Assembly (NCBI GenBank): GCA_022560215.1
Contig: JADFTO010000041.1
Span: forward strand, 1-14,262
Reading direction: 5' to 3'
Source of the DNA: Pseudomonadota bacterium
GTDB taxonomy: Bacteria > Pseudomonadota > Alphaproteobacteria > Rhodospirillales > 2-02-FULL-58-16
DNA length: 14,262 nt
Shown here: positions 6,831 through 13,992 of the stretch, in pieces
Position numbering within the stretch: position 1 is the first letter of the stretch
Layout: each line of letters starts with the position of its first letter
The notes under the pieces: model-generated
Told to the model about the DNA's origin: nothing
Databases searched by the model: none
The model's input: only the letters and a program-made list of their open reading frames with translations
Position numbers and translations under genes: made by a program

Positions 6831-7277
6831 TCAAGGTAGCCCCGCGTCCTCCATGGCGGACCACATCTCGTGGGCGAGGCGGATGACGCGCTCGGTCTCC
6901 GACCACAGGGGGGGCAAGCGGCCGAGTTCGAACCAGGCGGCTTCCGATGCGTCGCCGGCCGCCGCCGCGTCGCCGGCGGCGGCGCGGGCGAACACGTCCA
7001 CCAGGGTATAGTGATAGCGGACCTTCCGGTCCTCGTCCCTGTGGATGGAATCGACCACGTCCACCAGGCCCAGGACCTCGATGGTGATGCCCGTTTCCTC
7101 CAGGACCTCGCGGCGGGCCGCCTCGAAGACCGTCTCGCCGATTTCCTGGGCGCCGCCGGGCAGGCTCCACTGTCCCCGGCGCGGCGGATTGGCCCGGCGA
7201 ACGAGGAGTACTTGGCCTTCCCGCCAGACGACGGCGCCGACGCCGGCGACGGGACGGTCGGGGTAAAGGCGGGGCAT
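6831..7277 (-). CDS. NUDIX hydrolase
   Basis: NUDIX enzymes cleave nucleoside diphosphates linked to other groups, using a divalent metal held by the Nudix box. The box is intact at residues 42-64: G42, E48, then REVLEETGI at 56-64, matching GX5EX7REUXEEXGU. The 148-residue length is normal for a single-domain member. The N-terminus (VAGVGAVVWREGQVLLVRR) and the PPRRGQWSLPGG lead-in are also typical of ADP-ribose/MutT-type members; the substrate cannot be deduced. The ATG at 7277 is chosen because AAGGGAG lies nine bases ahead; the open frame further upstream does not look like protein. It converges with the DUF2927 gene across 15 bases and is divergent from the cyclic-nucleotide-binding gene. 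Confidence 0.93.
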   Translation of the reverse strand: MPRLYPDRPVAGVGAVVWREGQVLLVRRANPPRRGQWSLPGGAQEIGETVFEAARREVLEETGITIEVLGLVDVVDSIHRDEDRKVRYHYTLVDVFARAAAGDAAAAGDASEAAWFELGRLPPLWSETERVIRLAHEMWSAMEDAGLP

Positions 7278-7425
7278 GGTTTCGAATCTCCCTTGGTGCG
7301 ATCGCGCCGTCCGCTCCGCCGAGGCGTATTTTCCACAAGCGGATGGATTCCTGGCCGATTCGCCGTACAATGGACCGGCATAACCGCGGCCGCCGCCGCC
7401 GGTCAACAAAAGAGCAGGCACAGCC

Positions 7426-7851
7426 ATGGCCGATGAAGTACTGGAACGCAAGACGTGTCAGGCCGGTGAAAGAATTTTCAAGGAGGGCGAGGAGGGAAAC
7501 CGCGCCTACGTGGTCCAGGCCGGAGAGGTTGAAATCATCAAGTCCACGGGGGACAAGGACATCGTGCTCGGCACCATCGGCAAGGGCGGCATCTTCGGCG
7601 AAATGGCGCTGATCGACGACAAGCCCCGCATGGCGTCGGCTCGGGCGGCGAAGGGGGGAGCGACGGTCATCATCGTCTCGCGCATGATGTTCCAGAAGAA
7701 ATTGGCCAAAGCGGATCCATTCGTCCGCGGACTGCTGAACATCCTCTCCGAAAACATCCGCTCCATAACCGGGGGGGAGGAAAAGAAAGTCGACACCGGC
7801 CCCGCCGACCCCGAATGGGAGAAAGTGGACCCGCGCGCGGAACCCGAATAG
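7426..7851 (+). CDS. Stand-alone cyclic-nucleotide-binding domain protein (Crp-like fold)
   Basis: The 141-residue product consists of one cNMP-binding domain and a short charged tail. Visible signatures are FKEGEEGNRAYVVQAGEVEI (residues 18-37) and the phosphate-binding cassette FGEMALIDDKPRMASARA (57-74) with E59 and R68, the residues that contact the cyclic nucleotide. There is no DNA-binding helix-turn-helix, kinase or channel part, so it is not a transcription factor by itself. It may act as a small cytoplasmic sensor or partner subunit. The C-terminal 40 residues are acidic and probably disordered. The start is the ATG at 7426 with a modest AGCAGG site. Confidence 0.88.
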   Translation: MADEVLERKTCQAGERIFKEGEEGNRAYVVQAGEVEIIKSTGDKDIVLGTIGKGGIFGEMALIDDKPRMASARAAKGGATVIIVSRMMFQKKLAKADPFVRGLLNILSENIRSITGGEEKKVDTGPADPEWEKVDPRAEPE

Positions 7852-7927
7852 GCGGTGGGCGCCTCCTTCAAATCCGGTCCTCGTTCGTGACATATCCGCC
7901 CCCGGCCGGATTCTTCTGAGTCCGCGC

Positions 7928-8803
7928 ATGTTCGAAGGCTTCACCGTATCCGATGTGGAGACCCGGGGCGCCGTCATCCGGCTGGTTCGGGGTCCCTTAT
8001 CGGGCCCGCCGCTGCTGCTCATGCACGGCTATCCCCAGACCCACGCCATGTGGCACAAGGTGGCGCCGGCACTCTCCGAACGGTTCACGGTGGTCGCCAC
8101 CGACCTCAGGGGCTACGGCGACAGCGCCAAGCCGCCGACGGACGCGCGTCACGCGCCTTATTCGAAGCGGGCGATGGCCGAGGACCAGGTGGAGGTCATG
8201 GCGGCGCTCGGCTTCGATGAATTTTTCGTCGCCGGTCACGACCGGGGCGGACGGGTGGGGCACCGGATGGCCCTGGATCACCCCGGGCGGGTGCTGAAGC
8301 TGGCCGTCCTCGACATCGTGCCCACCCTGGAGATCTTTTCGACCGTCAACCAGGAAGTGGCCACCGGTTATTACCACTGGTTCTTCCTGATCCAGGACTT
8401 CGATCTTCCGGAGACCCTGATCGGCGCCGACGCGGAATATTACCTGCGCCGGAAAATGGGCCATTGGAGCGCCCGGCCGGACTGCTTCAGCGACGAGGCC
8501 ATGGCCGAATACATCCGCTGCTTTTCCGATCCGGCGGCCATTCACGCATCGTGCGAGGACTACCGCGCCGCCGCCGGCATCGATCTCGAGCACGATCGCG
8601 CCGACCTGAGCCGTAAAATCGACTGCCCCTTGCTGGTGCTCTGGGGCAGGGACGGCCTGATGGAACGCAGCTTCGACGTGCTTTCCGTCTGGCGCGCCCG
8701 GGCAGCGAAGGTCGGCGGCAAGGCGCTCCCTTGCGGCCACTATTTGCCCGAGGAAGCCCCGGAAGAGACCTTATCGGAACTGATCGGCTTTTTCGCCGAT
8801 TGA
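7928..8803 (+). CDS. Alpha/beta hydrolase, haloacetate (fluoroacetate) dehalogenase type
   Basis: This 291-residue alpha/beta hydrolase closely matches the fluoroacetate dehalogenase family, which attacks the carbon-halogen bond of haloacetates through an aspartyl ester. Conserved features are HGYPQTHAMW (oxyanion region), DLRGYGDSAKP, and the nucleophile elbow GHDRGGRVGHRMALDHP with Asp105 and the carboxylate-binding arginines of HDRGGR. Asp129 (VLDIVP) and His271 (CGHYLPEE) complete the triad. The halide pocket is His150-Trp151 (YYHWFF) and Tyr212 (EDYRAAAGID). All residues that separate defluorinating members from general esterases or epoxide hydrolases appear present, at nearly the family's usual numbering. 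No regulator or transporter for haloacids is adjacent. The ATG at 7928 lacks a strong ribosome binding site. Substrate preference needs assay; related family members act on other esters or halides. Confidence 0.88.
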   Translation: MFEGFTVSDVETRGAVIRLVRGPLSGPPLLLMHGYPQTHAMWHKVAPALSERFTVVATDLRGYGDSAKPPTDARHAPYSKRAMAEDQVEVMAALGFDEFFVAGHDRGGRVGHRMALDHPGRVLKLAVLDIVPTLEIFSTVNQEVATGYYHWFFLIQDFDLPETLIGADAEYYLRRKMGHWSARPDCFSDEAMAEYIRCFSDPAAIHASCEDYRAAAGIDLEHDRADLSRKIDCPLLVLWGRDGLMERSFDVLSVWRARAAKVGGKALPCGHYLPEEAPEETLSELIGFFAD

Positions 8804-8871
8804 GATTGCGTTCGGCGCCCGTCTGTAAGACTGTTAGCTCCCTTCACCTATTGGCGAGGCCGACCACGCCC

Positions 8872-9666
8872 ATGAATGTGCCCCCGACAGACCCGCCGCC
8901 CGACGACGGCAATCCCGGCAAGGGCCCACTGATACAGGCCAAGATGGGCTTTGGCGCCAGGCTGCGCGCCTATTTCCTCGCCGGCATCCTGGTCACCGCG
9001 CCCATTTCGCTCACCTTCTATCTCGCCTGGCTGTTCATCGACTTCGTGGACAGCCGGGTCACCCCCCTGATTCCGGTCACATACAACCCCGAGACCTACC
9101 TGCCGTTCAGCATGCCGGGCCTGGGCCTGCTCATCGTGGTGGTGTTCCTGACCCTGATCGGGGCCCTGACGGCGGGTTTCGTCGGCCGCGCCTTCCTGCA
9201 CACGAGCGAAAGGATCCTGGCCCGCATGCCGGTGATCCGCAACCTCTACGGGGCCTTCAAGCAGATCCTGGAAACGGTGCTGGCGCAGAAGTCCCAGGCC
9301 TTCCGCGAGGCGGTCCTGGTGGAGTACCCGAGGCGCGGCATCTGGGCCATCGCCTTCATCACCGGGCGCACCGAGGGCGAGGTCCAGAACATCACCGAGG
9401 AAGAGGTCATCAACATCTTCCTGCCGACCACGCCCAACCCCACGTCCGGGTTCCTGCTCTTCGTCCCCCGCAAGGAGCTGGTGTCCCTGACCATGACGGT
9501 GGAGGAAGCCATCAAGATGGTCATTTCCGGCGGCATCATCACGCCGCCCGACCGCCGCCCGGTGGAGGAGCAGAAGATACCCCTGGTCTCCGCCGCCACC
9601 TACGAGGACGTGGACGTGCTGCGCGAGAGGGACCGCGCCCCGGTCCTGGTCTCCAAGAAGGACTGA
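8872..9666 (+). CDS. DUF502 family inner-membrane protein
   Basis: The 264-residue product has a proline-rich cytoplasmic N-terminus (NVPPTDPPPDDGNPG), two membrane spans (YFLAGILVTAPISLTFYLAW and GLGLLIVVVFLTLIGALTAG), and then the family core: RMPVIRNLYGAFKQILETVL, PRRGIWAIAFITG and NIFLPTTPNPTSGFLLFVPR. These are the standard conserved blocks of DUF502, a two-span membrane family common in Proteobacteria and plants with no firmly established function. The ATG at 8872 is preferred; the frame is open upstream into the hydrolase gene but without protein character. An in-frame TTG at 8851 is a less likely alternative. It follows the hydrolase after 68 bases and may share its transcript. Confidence 0.9.
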   Translation: MNVPPTDPPPDDGNPGKGPLIQAKMGFGARLRAYFLAGILVTAPISLTFYLAWLFIDFVDSRVTPLIPVTYNPETYLPFSMPGLGLLIVVVFLTLIGALTAGFVGRAFLHTSERILARMPVIRNLYGAFKQILETVLAQKSQAFREAVLVEYPRRGIWAIAFITGRTEGEVQNITEEEVINIFLPTTPNPTSGFLLFVPRKELVSLTMTVEEAIKMVISGGIITPPDRRPVEEQKIPLVSAATYEDVDVLRERDRAPVLVSKKD

Positions 9667-9812
9667 ACCCGGCATCCCATGGAGGAGTAAAATCCTGCCG
9701 CGTTGAGGCCGCTTTCCACGAAGAGAGCGCGGACGCCCAATGCGCGGGCGGTTTCCAGTAAATGCCCCCAATTCGGACTCTTGCCGACGCCGGGGACCCG
9801 CTCAATCCCCAG
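9600..9812 (-). pseudogene. GNAT acetyltransferase-like remnant
   Basis: On the minus strand a 70-codon open frame includes HLLETARALGVRALFVESG followed by LNAAGFYSSMGCRV. This is the ending pattern of GNAT N-acetyltransferases (helix, LFVxSxLNAxxFYxxxGF). A TGA at 9813-9815 closes it upstream, so the acetyl-CoA-binding half is missing. After V at about 9666 the frame runs antisense into the DUF502 gene and loses likeness. It is therefore a truncated leftover between DUF502 and the second TRAP operon. Identification rests on a short motif. Confidence 0.4.
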
Positions 9813-9863
9813 TCACGCACTTAGCCTGCATGTCCTTACGGTTAAAGGCTTAGACCTCAACCC

Positions 9864-12551
9864 TCATTCCGAAGGTTCCGTGGTTTCCACCTGTTCGGAC
9901 GCGGCTGGTGACGTGTAGCGCCGCCTCCAGTTCGTGTATTGGATAAACAACACCGGGCTCGCCATGGCGAGCCCGATGAGGCCCGAATTGATGCCCGGTG
10001 CGATGATCAAAAGCGACCCCGCCCCGAGCAGCCATTGATGCCACTTCGCCATGGGGTGGAGGAAATATCCCGTCAGTGCCGACGCCATGAGCACGATGCC
10101 AATGATGCACCCTACTGTCGCGATGATGAACTCTTCCCAAGTGAAGCCATTCACCACGATCAGCATGGACGGCGCGTAGATAAAAACGAACGGCACCAGC
10201 ACCTTGGCCATGCCGAGGCGGAACGCCGTGTTCCCGGTTTTCATCAAGTCGGCGCCGGCGATCGTGGCGCCGGCGTAGGCGGCCAGTGCCACGGGCGGCG
10301 TGATGTCGGCCAAAACCCCGTAATAGAAGACGAAGAAATGGGTGGTCAATGCCTCGACGCCGAGCACCTTCAGGGCCGGCGTCGCCATCGTCGCCAACAC
10401 AAGATAGGTCGCCGTGGTCGGCAGCCCCGCCCCCATGACGATGCACGAGATGGCGACCAGGCAAAGCGTCAGAAACAGTGTCGCGTTCTCCACCGTCAGC
10501 AGGCCGGTCGGGTCGAAGGCGATGAACAACTGCCCGGTATCGGAGGCGAACGTGTTGACCATGGTGGCGATATTGAAGGGCGTGCCGGTTACAGTCAGGA
10601 CGCCGATGATGATGCCGACCGTGGCCGCCGCCGCGCCTACCGAGAGCGCGTATTTGGCGCCCATCTGGAAGGCATCGATAATCGCCCCAACGTTCATCGA
10701 ATCGCAGCCCAAATAGCGGGCTGAACGCTCCTCGGAGATGTCGAAAAAGCGTTTCAAACCCGAGCGCACGATGTAATTGCCGAAACCCAGGGCCAAACAG
10801 GCCGTGATCGCCCAGAACGCGGCCCAATAGGGCGTGTGGCCGGTGAAAATCATGTAGATGATCAAACAGAACGGAATTAATGTCAGCCAACGCCGGCTGA
10901 GCACGTCCAGCAGCACCGGCATCTCCGCCTTGGTGAGGCCGCGCAGCCCCAGCCGCTTGGCCTCGAAATGCACCATCACCATGACCGCCAGATAATGCAT
11001 GAAGGCGGGCACGATGGCGGCGATGATGATGTCGCGGAGCGGGATTTCCAGAAATTCGACCATCAGGAAAGCTGCCGAGCCCATGATCGGCGGCGTGATC
11101 TGGCCCCCGGTGGAGGAAGCGGCTTCGACGGCGGCGGCGAAATGCGGCTTGTAGCCGATCCGCTTCATGGTCGGAATGGTCAGGGACCCGGTCATCACCG
11201 TGTTGGCGATCGACGAGCCCGAGATCATGCCCATCATGCCCGACGCCAGCACGCTCACCTTGGCCGGGCCGCCAGAGTAGCGCCCGGCGATGCAGTACGC
11301 GATGTCGATGAACAACTGTCCGAGGCCGACGCGAATGGCAACCATGCCGAACAGAACGAAGTGGAAGACGTAGGTGGCGATGACGAACACCGGTCGGCCG
11401 TTGATGCCCTCGCCTTTCAGGTACAGGTGATCAATCAACGCCGCCCAGGACGTCCCCGGATGCACGAGCGGATAGTTGAAGTACCTGCCGAACAAGGCGT
11501 ACATCACGAACAAGGTGCTGATGATGGGCAGCGCGATTCCCGAAGTGCGGCGCGCCGCCTCGACGACGATCATCAACATGATCGTGCCCATCAGTAAATC
11601 AATTTTGGTCGGGTCGCCGATGCGGAAGTTGAGTTCGTCCAAGACGCCCATGAATCCGTCATAGGTGATGGCCACGTAGAGCGACGTTATGCCGATGAGG
11701 AAAAAAAGCACCCAATCGTAGACCGGTATGCCGCCGCCCCGGGCCGCGTCCCGGGCCTTCTTTTCTTCGTCCGAGAGCACCGGTAGCCGCCGCCAGATAG
11801 GCTCCAGCGCCACCAGGAGAACGACGACGCTGGTCAGCGCCACGACGCCGAGGCCATCCGCCTCGACGCCCCAGGTCAAGAAACCGATGCCGCCGCTGTA
11901 GACATAGGCCGCGGTGGCGAACAGGATCATCATGATTGGAATGCGGCGCCGCGCCTCGATCACCAAAACCAGCATCATCATCGCCAGATCCAATCGGATC
12001 GGCGGAGGCACCCCGACCGACCCCCACAGGTTCTGGCCGATCAGCCCCGACGCCTGGCCCAGCATATGCAGGGAATAGAGGCCGAGGGTGGCGGCCAGGA
12101 CGTGATCACAGGTTTCGCCGTGAACGCCGCGCTTCGCCTGCCAGCGACGGCTGAAGTGGATCAACGTCACGTAGCCGACAAACACCAGGATGCCGGTCCA
12201 GATGTTAAACATGCCATAAATGAAGAAAGCCACGGCGCCCGTTTTGACCAGGTGGATCCAGGAAACCTGCGGCTGGATGACCAGAAATACGATGGTCCCG
12301 TCGTCGCCAGCGGGGCGGTGTGGCGTGAAGACCAGGTAGATGAGTCCGAGCACGAAGGCCAGATGTATACCGACGTGCCAGTGGTGCGCCAAAAGCCCGA
12401 AACCGGCCGTGTAGTATTGGAAGGCCGAAAGCGAGAACAGCAGGGCAACGACGATGTATTTTGACGTTGCGCCGATCTTCCGGAAATGCATCTCCGGATC
12501 GTAGGTCTCTTCGAACTCTGCGGCCTTATGGATGTCGAGGTCGGCCATCAT
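9864..12551 (-). CDS. TRAP transporter fused permease, long form (TAXI-associated)
   Basis: At 895 residues this is about 260 longer than the first TRAP permease of the window. The extra length is N-terminal, with several additional hydrophobic segments before the 4TM/12TM core. Core signatures are SGSSIANTVMTGSLTIPTMK at about residue 440, then ASSTGGQITPPIMGSAAFLM, GAGLPTTATYLV and ADITPPVALAAYAGATIAG. It forms the channel of a secondary transporter fed by the SBP encoded just upstream; substrate unknown. The C-terminus is hydrophilic (SPAASEQVETTEPSE). Two adjacent ATG codons (12551, 12548) follow AAGGA, so either could start. Two hairpins separate it from the SBP gene. Codon composition looks somewhat less GC-rich than the flanking genes, which with the nearby IS end hints at acquisition. 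Confidence 0.94.
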   Translation of the reverse strand: MMADLDIHKAAEFEETYDPEMHFRKIGATSKYIVVALLFSLSAFQYYTAGFGLLAHHWHVGIHLAFVLGLIYLVFTPHRPAGDDGTIVFLVIQPQVSWIHLVKTGAVAFFIYGMFNIWTGILVFVGYVTLIHFSRRWQAKRGVHGETCDHVLAATLGLYSLHMLGQASGLIGQNLWGSVGVPPPIRLDLAMMMLVLVIEARRRIPIMMILFATAAYVYSGGIGFLTWGVEADGLGVVALTSVVVLLVALEPIWRRLPVLSDEEKKARDAARGGGIPVYDWVLFFLIGITSLYVAITYDGFMGVLDELNFRIGDPTKIDLLMGTIMLMIVVEAARRTSGIALPIISTLFVMYALFGRYFNYPLVHPGTSWAALIDHLYLKGEGINGRPVFVIATYVFHFVLFGMVAIRVGLGQLFIDIAYCIAGRYSGGPAKVSVLASGMMGMISGSSIANTVMTGSLTIPTMKRIGYKPHFAAAVEAASSTGGQITPPIMGSAAFLMVEFLEIPLRDIIIAAIVPAFMHYLAVMVMVHFEAKRLGLRGLTKAEMPVLLDVLSRRWLTLIPFCLIIYMIFTGHTPYWAAFWAITACLALGFGNYIVRSGLKRFFDISEERSARYLGCDSMNVGAIIDAFQMGAKYALSVGAAAATVGIIIGVLTVTGTPFNIATMVNTFASDTGQLFIAFDPTGLLTVENATLFLTLCLVAISCIVMGAGLPTTATYLVLATMATPALKVLGVEALTTHFFVFYYGVLADITPPVALAAYAGATIAGADLMKTGNTAFRLGMAKVLVPFVFIYAPSMLIVVNGFTWEEFIIATVGCIIGIVLMASALTGYFLHPMAKWHQWLLGAGSLLIIAPGINSGLIGLAMASPVLFIQYTNWRRRYTSPAASEQVETTEPSE

Positions 12552-12564
12552 AAGGGTCCTTCAA

Positions 12565-12586
12565 CGGCCGGCGACGGAGCCGGCCG
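12565..12586 (-). promoter_or_regulatory. Intercistronic hairpin, permease-proximal
   Basis: CGGCCGGC at 12565-12572 pairs exactly with GCCGGCCG at 12579-12586 around a six-base loop. It sits 13 bases before the permease start codons and includes no U-run. As with 509-540 in the first system, it probably tunes permease expression relative to SBP. Confidence 0.6.
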
Positions 12587-12597
12587 CTCAGAAGAAA

Positions 12598-12629
12598 CGG
12601 GCCGAAGGAAAACCGTTGCCTCCGGCCCG
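12598..12629 (-). promoter_or_regulatory. Intercistronic hairpin, SBP-proximal
   Basis: CGGGCCG at 12598-12604 pairs with CGGCCCG at 12623-12629 around an 18-base loop. It begins 17 bases after the SBP stop. It could protect the 3' end of the SBP message after cleavage or partial termination, favouring SBP over permease. The role is inferred from position. Confidence 0.5.
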
Positions 12630-12646
12630 AAACGTACAAAGAGAAA

Positions 12647-13654
12647 TCAAAGGGCGCCGGCTTCCTTGAAGTACTTTTCCGCACCCTTGCAAAGCGGGAT
12701 CGGGACGCCGACAAGGGCCGTATCGAGGGTCATTTTTTTGCCCTTGGCGTGGCCGTTCTTGAGGAACTTGGCGGCTTTTTTATTGCCGAACAGGCCCTTG
12801 ACGACGCCGTAAGCGGTGGCCTCGTCAACGTCACTGCTGGAGACCCAGAGCGCGCTCACGGCGACCGTCTGCGTATCGTTGGGGTTGCCTTTGTAAGTAC
12901 CGCCCGGGATCACGGCGGGAGCATAGAACGGCGCTTTCTTGATCAACGCGTCACGGGCCGCGCCATCGACCGGAATGAGCACGCCGCCCTGGGTCGCCGT
13001 CATCTCGACGACTGAGGCGTTGGGATAGCCGGTGACGGTAATGAACGCGTCCAGGTGACCGTCACGGATCTTGTCGGCGCCGGTCTTGGTTTTCACGTAT
13101 TCGGCCGTGAAGTCGACATTCTCCTTAAGTCCGTAAGCCTCGACCACGAGTCTGGCGCCGACCAGGGCGCCGGAGGCCGGCAGGCCCATGGCAATCTTCT
13201 TGCCCTTCAGGTCCGACACCGTCTTGATGCCGCGGTCCTTGCCGGCGACCACGTGCATGTGTTCGGGATACAGGCTGGCCAGCACGCAGAGCTTCTTGAT
13301 CGGATCCCTGCCCTCGAACGGGCCGGTACCCGTATAGGCCCAATAAGTCACGTCGGACTGAGCGAAGCCGGATTCCACCTGCCCCGACTTGATCGCGTTG
13401 ACGTTGGCGACCGAACCGTGCGCCGCCTGGGCGATGGCGACCAGTCCTTCCATGCCGCAGTTGCCGCCCTCGGCGCAAGTTCGCGCCCCCGGCGGGTTGG
13501 AGATCACCTGCGCCAAAAGCCCGGCCATGGGATAGTACGTCCCGCCGGCGCTTCCCGAGGCAATCCGGAAGAAATTTATCTCCTGGGCCTCCACGGGCAC
13601 GGCGCTTACGGTCGCGGCAATCGCCGCACCTAGTGCTAATGCTTTAAATCTCAT
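12647..13654 (-). CDS. TAXI-family TRAP transporter solute-binding protein
   Basis: This periplasmic protein captures the substrate and delivers it to the fused permease downstream. The 335-residue product begins with a classical signal peptide (MRFKALALGAAIAATVSAVP, cut after VEA at residue 23). The mature protein opens with FFRIASGSAGGTYYPMAGLL, the TAXI hallmark, followed by a Cys60/Cys66 pair in RTCAEGGNCG that may form a disulfide, and ESGFAQSDVTYWAYTGTGPF. The C-terminus VPIPLCKGAEKYFKEAG matches the family ending, with Cys where a His (LHPGA) is usual. The ATG at 13654 is chosen for the signal peptide and the GAGGAGAGGA site ahead. The frame stays open 57 codons further up, through the 21-bp leader repeats, but a signal peptide inside the protein would make no sense. 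Confidence 0.95.
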   Translation of the reverse strand: MRFKALALGAAIAATVSAVPVEAQEINFFRIASGSAGGTYYPMAGLLAQVISNPPGARTCAEGGNCGMEGLVAIAQAAHGSVANVNAIKSGQVESGFAQSDVTYWAYTGTGPFEGRDPIKKLCVLASLYPEHMHVVAGKDRGIKTVSDLKGKKIAMGLPASGALVGARLVVEAYGLKENVDFTAEYVKTKTGADKIRDGHLDAFITVTGYPNASVVEMTATQGGVLIPVDGAARDALIKKAPFYAPAVIPGGTYKGNPNDTQTVAVSALWVSSSDVDEATAYGVVKGLFGNKKAAKFLKNGHAKGKKMTLDTALVGVPIPLCKGAEKYFKEAGAL

Positions 13655-13771
13655 AACTGATCCTCTCCTCATGACTTTTGAAACCTCGTTTGATGTTCCA
13701 AGTTCCAACGAAATCGGCTCTTTCACCCCAGGCCAACCGACCCTTTCCGGCGATACGACTGGCCGATCCGA

Positions 13772-13834
13772 GTTCACGAACACCTCTTCAATGTTCACGA
13801 ACACCTCTTCAATGTTCACGAACACCTCTTCAAT
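13772..13834 (-). repeat. Three perfect 21-bp tandem repeats in the SBP leader
   Basis: Three identical 21-base units lie head to tail (13772, 13793, 13814). Each contains GTTCACGAAC, a GTTC/GAAC inverted pair with a two-base gap. Read on the minus strand in the SBP frame, each unit encodes IEEVFVN, and each carries GAAGAGGTG, which resembles a ribosome binding site before a GTG. They lie between the predicted promoter and the SBP start, about 120-180 bases before the ATG. They may be protein-binding sites or a leader RNA element, or a recent slippage duplication. Confidence 0.9.
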
Positions 13835-13884
13835 CGACTTCGCTTATAGCGGTGACACGCGCCGGTTGTTTTTCGAAGTCCAAT

Positions 13885-13916
13885 AATGTATACATTTTAG
13901 AACCATACGGTGTCAA
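13885..13916 (-). promoter_or_regulatory. Predicted promoter with palindromic operator for the second TRAP-TAXI operon
   Basis: On the minus strand a perfect TTGACA (13911-13916) is followed after 18 bases by TATACA (13887-13892) as -10. The -10 lies inside the perfect 12-bp palindrome AATGTATACATT (13885-13896). TGTATACA-type palindromes are commonly bound by GntR/FadR-family repressors, which often control TRAP operons; no such regulator gene is in this window. Transcription would start near 13880, leaving a leader of about 225 bases that contains the tandem repeats. Confidence 0.6.
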
Positions 13917-13992
13917 TCGTGAATTGGCAGGATTGACCAGACGGAATAGAGAGCATCAATCGTGGCTCTTTCCGGTTCGGAAAACAGAGAAT

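Noticed and set aside
6784..8022. 412-codon minus-strand frame
   Set aside because: It runs antisense to the cyclic-nucleotide-binding gene and in the wrong frame through the NUDIX gene; low-complexity Arg/Gly product.
13772..13834. LexA (SOS) operators in the tandem repeats
   Set aside because: The alphaproteobacterial LexA box is GTTC-N7-GTTC; here the arrangement is GTTC-N2-GAAC, and the gene downstream is not a DNA-damage gene.
13772..13834. CRISPR array
   Set aside because: The units are 21 bases, directly abutting and without spacers, so this is a simple tandem repeat.
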